Source: Uranotaenia lowii (taxonomy: Eukaryota; Arthropoda; Insecta; Diptera; Culicidae). From it: 64,000 nucleotides of DNA. Positions within the stretch are counted from its first letter, which is position 1; every line of letters begins with the position of its first letter. The translations under genes were made by a program, and so were the position numbers. Shown piece by piece: positions 23,477 to 33,168 of the stretch. The stretch lies in NCBI RefSeq assembly GCF_029784155.1, contig NC_073693.1:229107961-229171960 (forward strand), written 5' to 3'. The notes beneath the pieces are model-generated. The model saw nothing but the letters and a program-made list of their open reading frames with translations. It ran no database searches and was not told where the DNA came from.

Positions 23477-25432
23477 ATTTCCATTAAACGACGTCTTTTG
23501 GTTATAGCACATTCTTTTATGTCGAACCTTTCTTTTCGGAGAAGTTCTACCAAATTATCAGCAAATGAACTGTTGGCCTCCGATTTAATACAAGGAATTC
23601 TTTTCAATACTGCTGATCTATCAAGTGGATAAATGTCACAAGCTTTGAATCCAGCTTTCATATTTTTCTTGCTGTTTTTCTCAAGATTGTCGAGCGTTTC
23701 CTTAAGCAACCCTGGGAAAACGTTTTTTGGAACAGTTCCTTTTTGGAAAAGTTTCCAACATTCTAGAGTTTTTCTCCAAATCTGCTTTAATGGTCGGAAG
23801 TAGGATACATCCAATGGTTGGCTCAGATGCGTAGAGTTAGGAGGCAAAAAAATGAGTTTAATATTGTTATCCAGACACAATCTCATGACTCGGAGTGAAA
23901 GATGTGAGGCCACATTATCACCAATTATAATTCTCGATTTGTTGTTTTTCAGGCTTTTACAGTAGGGTGAAGCTACCGTTGAAAACCAGTCTTCAAAAAC
24001 AACACTGTCAAACCAACCTTGAAAAAGAACAATCAAAATTATTTTCAAAATAAATTTACCGTGTCATGAATCATTACCGGATTGGTTCGGTTATAGCGAC
24101 ATCCTTTCGGTCCTCCTTCAACCCAAGTCGGATACAAATGGAGAGCTTTGTAAACCACATATGGTGCCAGTAGTTGACCGTCCGCAGATCCAGCAAACAT
24201 CACTGAATATGATGTTTTTGAAACATCCATGACGTTTTCGACATGCTTTTGTCCGCGCATCACAATGACCACCGTGTTCTCCGGATCGTCGCTGAAGTTT
24301 GTTTCATCGTAATTCACAATATTTTCCGGAGGGACGTCGCACAGTGCGGCGTCCCATGGACAAAAATCAAAAATTCGAAATTTTTATTTCACCAAATCAA
24401 GTAGGTGGTACTTTTCATATATGTTTGAATTGTGCTGCATGTGTATAAGTAATCACGTGGGAGCACTTATATGCCTGTATCAGGCTTATATTGTCAGATA
24501 GTTTCAACGCAACTCGTGCACAGTATTTTTTCAGAAAAAAATACTCAATTCTAGTAATTTTTCTCTAATCTGTTGGTGACATTTAATGTGTTAACTGCAA
24601 TGGAAACTCAAGAAGCAAGTAAGAAGAAGACATTTAAGGGGTTATCTCTGTGATTTATTTCCATATATACAAATATGAAGGTGTTATCGATAAGCGTACT
24701 TTATATTTCAAGAAAATGGACATTCAAATTTCAATTGGACATTACAAAAATATATATCAAAATACCTCTCTGATTTTTTCTACAGTTATTCTTTATAGTA
24801 TCCTTTAAAAGCTCGAAGTGGTTTCAGCTGCCCGAAATTGCCCGTTTTACAGATATTTACGTTCTTATAGGTGATGTTTTGACTGTTGAAAATCACGATT
24901 TTTCACTAGTCTTGTTTTAAAGGGTGGTACAGACTGGCCGTTCCAAGCGTCGCACAGATTTGGTTTTAAGTGATCGAAATACATATGGATAGCTTCTTCG
25001 CTAACTTTAGCACGGTTTCTCTTAATATTTTGTGACCAACGCGTCGCCAACTTGGACTTGTTCCGCTTAAAAAAACCATACAGCCAATCGTTTCCCAGGA
25101 TGTTGTTTGGAAATCGGGTTTCGATGTTATTGGAAGCCAAAAATTGGTTCACAAGCTTCATTACGTTTTTCCGGTCATTCTCCTGCGATTTTGATGACTT
25201 CGATGAGCTCATTTTCCTGGTCAAGCGTCAACACCGTAGGAGTGCCAGGTTTTTTCATATGTAAATCCTTGGTATTGTTGTACAGCGTCCCATACGGAAT
25301 ATCGAATCGCCGAGAAGCTTCACGGATAGATAACCTATTTATTCTTACAGCCAACACCGCTTCCTCTAATATCTCCTTGGAGTAATCGGAATACTTCCTT
25401 GTTCCGGGTTTTCTGGTGTATTTTCGGGGCAT
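23410..25432 (-). pseudogene. pogo/CENP-B-like transposase (HTH plus DDE domain), interrupted
   Basis: This enzyme would excise and insert the surrounding element. From the ATG at 25432 it begins with a pipsqueak-type helix-turn-helix (KYSDYSKEILEEAV...SIREASRRFDIPYGTLYNN). After a small frameshift near 25190 a CENP-B-type second HTH follows (GNDWLYGFFKRNKSKLATRW). The DDE domain supplies the first Asp in NYDET (about 24310), the second in IIIGDNVASHLS and the third in STHLSQPLDVSYF, with 35 residues between the last two. The C-terminus is basic (KRRRLME). Breaks: about 550 bp of unrelated DNA between 24340 and 24900, and a short AT-rich GT...AG segment at 24018-24059 that looks like a mini-intron but leaves a one-base frame problem if spliced exactly. 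It is probably inactive but recently so, as its inverted ends are identical. Confidence 0.85.
24335..24890. other. Unrelated insert inside the pogo-like transposase gene
   Basis: Coding sequence stops matching after VPPF at about 24925 and resumes at DVPPENIVNYDET near 24335. The intervening 550 bp is AT-rich and non-coding. At one junction lies a near-perfect palindrome, GGACGTCGCACAGTGCGGCG followed by TCC (24335-24357). The nature of the insert is unresolved; neither clear splice sites nor paired terminal repeats were found. Confidence 0.4.
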
Positions 25433-26349
25433 TTTTCAGAAAACTAAACCAACAATGACAATGTAAACAACTGAAATAAACAAGGTTAGAGTTGGGACCA
25501 GGGCGTGTACAGCTTCGGGTGTGTTCTTAAACCAATACACGGAATCGTCCATCTTGTGACAGCCAATCGTAATCGTAGGCATGGTAGGCGAACAATTCGC
25601 TGTCAAAAAGCGCTCCGTCTCCACCCCCCCACCTTGCCTACTTTTCCTCAACATGCAACCACCCGTAGCTGTAGGCACGCTGGTTCTGACAATGGTTGAT
25701 GTGCATTTTCTATGTTGTATTGACTTACTGCTGTAGCTGAAATTAACCGAAAAATTCCATAAATTATGGGAGTTTTTCTGTTGGAATTCAAATAGTTCGT
25801 GTAAATAATCATAATGTAACTTAAAAACTATATGTACACAAAGTTGAAACGTTGAATTTTTTTAGGAAGCTTTTCATTTGGCTTTTTGTAAGCTCATACT
25901 ATCTGTAGAAGTGTTTGTTTGTAGACCATTTCAAATTCATAAATTTCAAGTCTTCATGTTTTTTTTTAATTTTAGAGAAAATAAAAACGTTTAATGATAA
26001 AAGTTTTTATACGAAATGTACGTTAATGTTCACATTGTTTTATGTGATTATTAGTTTAAAAGTAAATTATTCAATCATTTCATAATGGTTGATTTTCTAA
26101 AAACTGACTAGTCTGATCAATGTTACCCCTGTGATCAAAGTTCCCCCAGTTTACGGTACTCAAATTACTTGAAATCGATTAGTGAGGAAATCGAATCGTT
26201 GGGATCTTGTCATTGTATATATATCGCCTCCACTTTTGTAGCTTTAAGCTATTTTGATAAGCTTAATATAATCTTTTCATCTGGTTTATTTGTTTAAATA
26301 ATTTTGTTGCCCTGCGATAAACCTTCTGAAATGTGTGCTGGGCTGTATG

Positions 26350-26425
26350 CCATGACCGAGATTTGATCTCATGACCTCTGGTTTAGAAGACTTACGCTCT
26401 AACTTTTTAGCCAATGCCACTGGAG
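26350..26425 (-). repeat. tRNA-Arg(UCU)-like sequence (SINE-type or pseudo-tRNA), reverse strand
   Basis: Read on the reverse strand: GGCTAAAAAGTTAGAGCGTA (D-arm / box A region), AGTCTTCTAAACC (anticodon arm containing TCT), then GAGATCAAATCTCGG (T-arm, box B-like). The order and spacing follow insect tRNA-Arg(UCU), but the stems have mismatches and no intact acceptor stem is seen. The mirror copy is at 42008-42082. Confidence 0.45.
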
Positions 26426-26559
26426 ACGTTATGCATAGGTGTGGTGCAGAGCATCAACGTCAAAAACGAGGTTTATTTTGATTCAAGATTAGCTTACAAC
26501 AAAAGCTCGCAATGACTTAAGATGCTCTTTTTTTTTAAGAGAATCAATCATCATATAAA

Positions 26560-28407
26560 ATCCCCAGTTGCCAGTGGACAGCCGAACGATACGGTTCGAA
26601 TTCATGTGAGCTCCGTGTGCGGGTGTTGTTTTCGTGTTATGTGTGTTCTCTTTTTCTTTCGATATATCGCTTGGTTCTCGTGCGATAAGCGGTAAAGTGG
26701 CTACAGTTTGTACATAGTAGAAATGAATCAATTCTGGATATCCGAAATAAAAATGATTAGTGATTAATTTTTCTGCTCCCTATTAAAAAATATGGCGTCG
26801 GCCTCAAAAATAAAAAAAAGTGGTGAAAAACTACTGTGCGATGTTTTTTTTTTTGTCGCTAAGCAGGCCAGGTGGCCTTCGTGTGTGCCTGTGTTGGTGT
26901 AACCAAAGTGAACACATCGAAATCAGAGGAAGAGCTTCAAGAGAAGGAGAGATACTGACATTCACGCTCCGCACTAATGTTCGGTATATGCGTATCAATG
27001 AATTTTTTTGCCAGTACGAGACGGAACGGACCCGCCAGCGAATGATGAACCAATTTGGTGAGATCCTTCCATATTTTTCATTAACTTAAATTGTAGGTAG
27101 TTGTAAGGCAATAATTTGCACTCAGTCCTCACGTGGAGAGAGGAGGGGGTTTCAGTTGTTGGAATGGTGGCTAAGTGTGAATTCCATCTGAATGATTTCC
27201 AACACGTGTTGAACATTACTAAACAAGTTCCTCCAGCATTTCAATAATTGATCTCTTGAAGTAACATGTCATAAAATAAGTTTTTAAACAAAATATAAAA
27301 GAAGAAGTAATTTTTTTTTCGTTTTCTCACATAAAATTTGCACATACTACTGGCTTTTTAAGGGAATATTAATTTGGTTAATTAGAAAATACAGCTGAAA
27401 AATTGATAATTCTGCCTTTCAAGTAATTTTTCAAAATGAATACAAAGCACAAAAAAATATTATATTTTCTCTAACATATTCATCCGTGCGCCTTAAGCTT
27501 GTTAACAACGCAATGAACCAGAAAATAGATTTATTCATTCTAAATTAAATAAATTGAACGGATAACTACTTTTTTCATTCACAATAGTTTTAGTGAAAAA
27601 GCGTACATTATTAGTGTAACTATCATGTAAGGGCTCGCGTTTGGCAATGAAATCGCACTGCAACTGATTTTTTGGTTTTATTATGGTAAGTTTCATTCAA
27701 AGAATTCAAATGACAACAATTTGTATTCTATACAAAACATAAGGTTTAGAAATTTTTTTGTTTAGTAAATAAGTATAAATTGCTTTAAACTCGAGTGAAC
27801 TAGGTTTGATCATTAAAACTTGTAGAATTTTTCAATACGAATTTGTAGAATGACATTTTTGCAATTAAATTTACAGAGTTCCATTAACAGCAAGTTTTTT
27901 TCAAATAGAAATATTATCAGGTAACAATTTTCAATTTCCTTATTTTCAAAGCCTAATGTTTTAAAGGATATTTATTAATCATGCCTTTCAAGTTTATACT
28001 TCAATTTTAACAATAAATGAAGTTCATTACACAATTATAATTAAATTCATCTGATCTACACCTTTTATTTCTTTATATTTATATTTATATCTTTATTATT
28101 CATTTTATATTGATTATAATGGACTACATTTAAAATTTATTAGATTTCATTTATATTGTTATATTATATATTTATTTTATTGTAATAATATATTTACTAG
28201 AGAGAAAGCATCTGGGGATAACCCAAAGCGATTATTGCAAGCGGAGTGGAGTGCCAACCATTGTAGGTTTCTGAGGGTTGGATGCTTTCCCTCGACGAAC
28301 CATCGGCCGTGGAAGCCCTAGAATTTAATTCGAAGGCCAAGCCACTCAGACATAGGCTGGACCTTGCTACCGATGGGGGACCCAAACATACATACATACA
28401 TACATAC
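26560..28407 (+). mobile_element. 1848-bp retroposon with CATA-repeat tail and 20-bp target duplication (left-arm copy)
   Basis: AGAATCAATCATCATATAAA occurs at 26540-26559 and again at 28408-28427. The DNA between starts ATCCCCAGTTGCCAGTGGAC and ends in a tandem (CATA)n tail after ...GATGGGGGACCCAAA. A long exact target duplication and a short-repeat 3' tail are signs of LINE-type retroposition. The 3' part (28200-28380) is GC-richer, with a frame on the complementary mirror reading SLDEPSAVEALEF. The interior is AT-rich without reverse transcriptase. A short frame after an ATG near 26791 (MASASKIKKSGEKLLCDV...) is broken by a T run here but open for 98 codons in the mirror copy. I do not recognise it. 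Confidence 0.75.
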
Positions 28408-28411
28408 AGAA
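28200..28411 (+). repeat. Conserved 3' block of the retroposon and (CATA)n microsatellite
   Basis: The CATA units run from about 28387 to 28407. The adjacent 180 bp is markedly less AT-rich than its surroundings, which fits a conserved LINE 3' recognition region. The mirror is at 40014-40225 with a (GTAT)n run. Confidence 0.5.
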
Positions 28412-29449
28412 TCAATCATCATATAAATTAAAAGGTCATTTTCAATTACGTGAATCCTTCAGCATTCTATACCGCTTTTGTTTTGATATATTGATTTTGA
28501 AAAATCTTTAAGTTTGAATAAGCAGGTAATGACTAATTTGACCTTTCTGTCACACTGCATATTGACAGCGTTTTTTGTTGCCAATTTGGACCGTAACCCC
28601 CTTCTTTCGTACAGTAAAATAAAATATTTGCCAGTTAATCAGCATATTGATATTAAATTAAATCTTGAAAGTCTTAAACAAATGAGCCTTCTTCGGTGTG
28701 AAAAGTCTCCCATGCTCCAACTTCCCCTTGAAAAGTGTGCGTCTGTGGTAGAAAATTGCTTCCTGTCGAAAGTGCTTGCCTGGCTGCGTATCGTCGTCGT
28801 TAACAGCCCGTGGGGGAACGAGGCTCTTAAATCGCGTGACTGCGGTGTTTATGATTTAATAAAGGCACCGACAGCGACGACTTCAGGAAGGTTGACAAAT
28901 CAAACAAAGAGTGAGCAAAATTAAGATACAACGAAGACTTTTTGGAGTCTAAATGCAAAGGTAAAGGGTTGATGGTTGTCTTACATTCAAATTAATTTGC
29001 ATCTTTGAACAATTCATTCAAGTTTGGGTTTCCAACCCAATGAAATTGCAATTTATGCTTGGGCAGATTTTTTTTTTCTCAATAATCTCCGAAGTGGGAT
29101 ATGCAATATGCATGTGCCAGTTTAATATTAAAAGGATGTTTTATTTATATATCTTATCCTAAAACTTGTTGTCCAGGTGATGGTTACATATGATTTTAAA
29201 TCTTTATTTATCATTAAACACAGAAAACTGTATTGGCATCTATTTAAATGTTTGAAGGCAATTTATTTGTTTTGTTTCATTCATTCAATCAAGACAAGGG
29301 TAGAGAAATTCCTGCTTCTGCGAATTGAACCTAATGTATTAGGTAATTAAAATCTTAATGTTGAGGAATGTTTGCTTCAACTAATATAACCTACCATATA
29401 CATTTTTGCAATTACACTTCGTCATTCATGACGACTGTAATAAATGTGA

Positions 29450-30260
29450 AAAAAGCACACTCATCCACCCACTTCCACATACATACATATCATCTGACCG
29501 AGGGAGAGATGAAATATATTGCATTGCTCCTCTATTAGATAGCACCTGATCATGGGAATTCCTCACCTGATAACAGTGAATTCTTTCATGATAGATTTCT
29601 GGGTAAACTTTAGCCCATCAGCACAACCACATGGAGCACTTGGCTCCTCAGACTGCCCCGGAGTTCTCTTGAAATGCACCTTGGTACGGCATCCTTGGTA
29701 TCCTCGGTTTGCTCCTCTAGATTCCGGATGGACGGCAAAGATGGCAAATATGTAGAAAGTCCGGAATCATTCGGTGGAAGGAATGGAACCGACTCGGAAT
29801 CTATGGCGAGGTTCCGGTTCCCCGGACGGAAGTTTGAGGCTGGCTAGTGGCGGAAGATTTAGCCAGCTAGCCCATAGAGTATTCCGGGCGAAATGGCACT
29901 CGGATGCCAGTGGCCATCAGCCATACAGAAAATTGCAGGAATATTTTTCCGGGACGGGGACTAGGGAAAAACAAAGAGGAAAGAGAATTATGACCACCAG
30001 TCAGCACAATGATGGCTGAGAAATATTATGATGCATGTTTTGCGTAATATGAATATTTCATACTGGAGATGCTGGAAAAGAAAGAGTTTCGTTGTGTGTT
30101 TTGAATGGATCAGATGTTTGTTGCCCCAGGAAGTAGTTACTTCCCCATGTAATGGTTTTCGAGCTGCGGTTGTTCAGTTTGATGCAAAATTTAACAGTTT
30201 GGCATCTGCGTTCGCTGTCGAAAGTGTTGATGATGTTGTGTTCCTATTCGTAATAAGTTA
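29450..30260. other. GC-richer island in both inner arms, no gene recognised
   Basis: The stretch from about 29530 to 30020 stands out from AT-rich DNA and carries short inverted motifs such as GCTGGCTAGTGG / TTTAGCCAGCTAGCCC and TTCCGG repeats. Open frames of 67-81 codons exist but have no recognisable domain. The mirror is at about 38160-38970. It may be an old repeat or a regulatory island; I cannot decide. Confidence 0.35.
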
Positions 30261-30995
30261 ACATGATATACTTGCTTGATAATTCAAACGAATGGTGAGG
30301 CCGAATTGATGATAATTTTAACTTTTTGAGAAAAATTGATTGCTTAATTTACTAACGCCCGACTGAATTGGATTGAGGTATCAAATAAATGAGGCGATCA
30401 GATACAGAGGGACGGATGTAAAATAAGAATTTCTGATCAATTAAGAATTTCCTCCAAATGAACATTTGAAAAAAAAGCTGAAAACAGCAACATTTGAATG
30501 CATTGAGACATTGAGTTTATATGTATGAAAAAATTTGTTATTGTTTAATCATGTGTGAAATATAGCTTTGCATTGCTTTTCTCATATTTTTCTTATTCGG
30601 CAATGCATTTTATACCAATTTAATTCCGCTGAACTTATTTGTTTATTGCATTGGATTGTTCTACAGAAATTTTGATTTCAAAAATAGCTTTAATAGCTAT
30701 CAAGCTATCAAACTTCTAAAAGTCTCACATTCAAACCCAGTTTTGGCCTAAAACTTCATAAATGCAGTACCGTTCATAATTGTAGAGATATTGGAAGCAC
30801 GCGCAATGTCACTTCGACTTTGTACTTGTATAACTTTTGAAGGCTAATAATATTTTTTGATCAAGTTTTCTGAGTAAGATAGATAAATTATCACACAACA
30901 TATAATTAAATAACTTTCTTTAATTTGTGTAGCTTGAACAACAGTAATTCTGCAAAAATCTGACTTTTTGGACTTTAGCCATTCAAATTGCAATA

Positions 30996-31597
30996 CAGAC
31001 CCCGTTCGTTTTTGGCAACATCCGATTTTGGCAACATTCGATTTTGGCAACATCCGATTTTGGCACATGTGCCAAAATCGAACGGTTTTTAGAAACAACA
31101 TTACCTTTTAGTTTTCTTCATAACAGGACCAATTGAATTTAGACACACACCATAAATATGTTTTTATGTTCTGAAATGGTGCTAAATTGCAACAATAAAA
31201 AGCAAAGATTTTTAAAAAATTTATAAAGTACTCAAAAATAACAAAAAGATGAAAAATTTAAAAAGTTAAAAAACAAGTTCAAACAAAAGACTGAATATCA
31301 CAAAAAAACAACTTCAAAATGATGAAGAATGACAAAACAGCAAATATGACAAAAGAAAACAAACATTATAAATAAATCAAGAAAAGTGCAAAATGCATCA
31401 AAAACAGGATGAAAAAATTAAAAAATGACTACAAATGGTCAGAAATAGACTAAAAACAACGTTTTTGAAAATAATAATAGATATTTTGTAAAAATAACTG
31501 CTAAACAAGGTGAGAAAAAAAACCGTTCGATTTTGGCAACATTTTATTTTGGCAACATAAAATGAACGAGCGTGTTGCCAAAATCGAACGGGATCTG
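30996..31597. mobile_element. 602-bp TA-flanked MITE, left-arm copy, with repeated TTTTGGCAACAT motifs
   Basis: The left end CAGACCCCGTTCGTTTTTGG and the reverse-complemented right end CAGATCCCGTTCGATTTTGG match at 18 of 20 positions and extend into GCAACA. TA flanks both sides (30994-30995, 31598-31599). Inside each end the unit GATTTTGGCAACAT(C/T)C repeats, and a GGCACATGTGCC palindrome closes the left cluster. There is no coding sequence. The CAG...CTG ends with a TA target fit pogo/Tc1-mariner MITEs. The mirror at 36826-37427 has the same length. Confidence 0.85.
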
Positions 31598-31599
31598 TA

Positions 31600-32048
31600 T
31601 ATCCGAAACTACGCAATGCCTTGTATTGAAATTTTGAAGAGTGATTGTTGAAATATAAGCTTTATTCCAGTGATTGAATTTTGCTGAGCATGAGGGGATC
31701 AACCATCTCTCGCTCAACGCTTTACTCGGAAGCAAAGGTTGCTTTGAGGCAGCGAAAACGACAAAACCGATGATGCATACGCTCTCAACATGCCCGCCTT
31801 CATGAAGCAATATACATTCGAGGCAGCGAATCCAAAAAACCAAACGAATGGCTCTCACTCATCTCCTGTTACAAGCTTGATGGAACCGAATTCAAAACGA
31901 AGAGCAAACCCGAGTCTCTTCGTTTGTGCATGGAGCGAATGCGTGAGGTTTTTCTGCTATTGCTATTATTGCACAGCAACCGCACGCAGGCAGCTAGTTT
32001 TTTCGTTTCTCTTTCCTCCCCCCTCTATGCACTATACGTTGCGGGCCT
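31600..32048. other. Innermost left-arm sequence up to the limit of pairing
   Basis: Contains the repeated phrase GAGGCAGCGAA (31747, 31820) and a C-rich stretch near 32020. No gene was seen. Pairing with the right arm ends at GCGGGCCT (32048), where the right arm runs into the 3' tail of the central RTE element. Confidence 0.5.
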
Positions 32049-32668
32049 GTGCAATGCATTAAGTTCGGTTGTTTTTGTTGTTGCCTCAACCTTTGCGGCG
32101 AGGTTGAAGATGTTCTCCTCAACGACAGCTATCGGCTGGAGTTATTCAAATTCAACAACGTAAACGAGTACCTATGTGTGCCTCGTCTTCTTCATGCATC
32201 ATCCCAGTAAGCGCGTCCTCTCAAAAATCGACAGATCATGCAAAAAATTGAACGTTGAGTCACCGAACTTAGAATAAAACGGTTAATTTCGGCGACACAC
32301 CAAGAACGCATTCGCATTCGGTTTGTCCTGCCGAGATACCTAGAGGCAACGAAAACGAATGCGTACATGCGAAATCAGTTTGAATCGTACACTGTTACTA
32401 GCTCTTTTGTTGTGATTTGCTTTAATGATCGAATCTGAATGAGAGAACTTGATTGCGCGACCATTCGCTTAAAATGAAATGCTTCACCAATTAAATAACA
32501 ATTAATAACAGACGATTGACTTCATATATGACAGATACCATTTTCTTATAAACTACTTATTTACAATTAGTTTGGCTTACTTGCTAATATGCTGGTGCAA
32601 CTCCTTCCGCTGTGATCACGGGGCCCCGGTTTATCCTGTCGACTGCATGCATTCACGATACATTCACG
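32049..32668. other. Unpaired sequence left of the assembly gap
   Basis: These 620 bp have no partner in the window. If the right arm continued past its RTE insertion, the partner would fall inside the gap. No gene or repeat end was recognised; GGGGCCCCGG at 32622 is a short palindrome. Confidence 0.5.
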
Positions 32669-33168
32669 NNNNNNNNNNNNNNNNNNNNNNNNNNNNNNNN
32701 NNNNNNNNNNNNNNNNNNNNNNNNNNNNNNNNNNNNNNNNNNNNNNNNNNNNNNNNNNNNNNNNNNNNNNNNNNNNNNNNNNNNNNNNNNNNNNNNNNNN
32801 NNNNNNNNNNNNNNNNNNNNNNNNNNNNNNNNNNNNNNNNNNNNNNNNNNNNNNNNNNNNNNNNNNNNNNNNNNNNNNNNNNNNNNNNNNNNNNNNNNNN
32901 NNNNNNNNNNNNNNNNNNNNNNNNNNNNNNNNNNNNNNNNNNNNNNNNNNNNNNNNNNNNNNNNNNNNNNNNNNNNNNNNNNNNNNNNNNNNNNNNNNNN
33001 NNNNNNNNNNNNNNNNNNNNNNNNNNNNNNNNNNNNNNNNNNNNNNNNNNNNNNNNNNNNNNNNNNNNNNNNNNNNNNNNNNNNNNNNNNNNNNNNNNNN
33101 NNNNNNNNNNNNNNNNNNNNNNNNNNNNNNNNNNNNNNNNNNNNNNNNNNNNNNNNNNNNNNNNNNNN
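32669..33168. other. Assembly gap, exactly 500 N
   Basis: A run of 500 unknown bases. The round number suggests a placeholder inserted during scaffolding rather than a measured length. Long open frames spanning it are artefacts. Confidence 0.97.

Larger units (their letters stand above)
22443..26156 (-). mobile_element. pogo-like DNA transposon, 3714 bp, TA target duplication, perfect 26-bp inverted ends
   Basis: Both ends start CCGTAAACTGGGGGAACTTT and continue GATCAC identically when the right end is reverse-complemented. TA flanks each side (22441-22442 and 26157-26158). The matching place in the right arm reads straight from the TAAG tail into ...GTACTCAAATTACTT with a single TA. That is a natural empty site and proves the element's limits. 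It encodes a pogo/CENP-B-like transposase on the reverse strand. It inserted in the left arm only. Confidence 0.92.
26157..32048 (+). repeat. Left arm of the large inverted duplication, inner block (pairs with 36374-42272)
   Basis: The partner in reverse complement matches over the whole 5.9 kb with lengths 5892 and 5899. Identity is about 95-96% in the first 200 bp next to the pogo site and about 99% or higher from 26.4 kb inward. Every internal repeat (retroposon, MITE, microsatellite) is present in both arms. Confidence 0.93.

Noticed and set aside
24018..24059. Genuine intron in the pogo-like transposase
   Set aside because: It has GT and AG ends, but exact removal leaves the two coding parts one base out of frame. 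Kept only as a possibility in the transposase entry.
28387..28411. CATA microsatellite considered as independent simple repeat
   Set aside because: It sits exactly between the retroposon body and the 20-bp target duplication, so it is the element's tail.
28514..28924. 136-codon open frame, also present at 39498-39908
   Set aside because: No domain, signal peptide or membrane pattern was recognised. Presence in both arms follows from their near identity and is not evidence of selection. It could be chance in AT-rich DNA.
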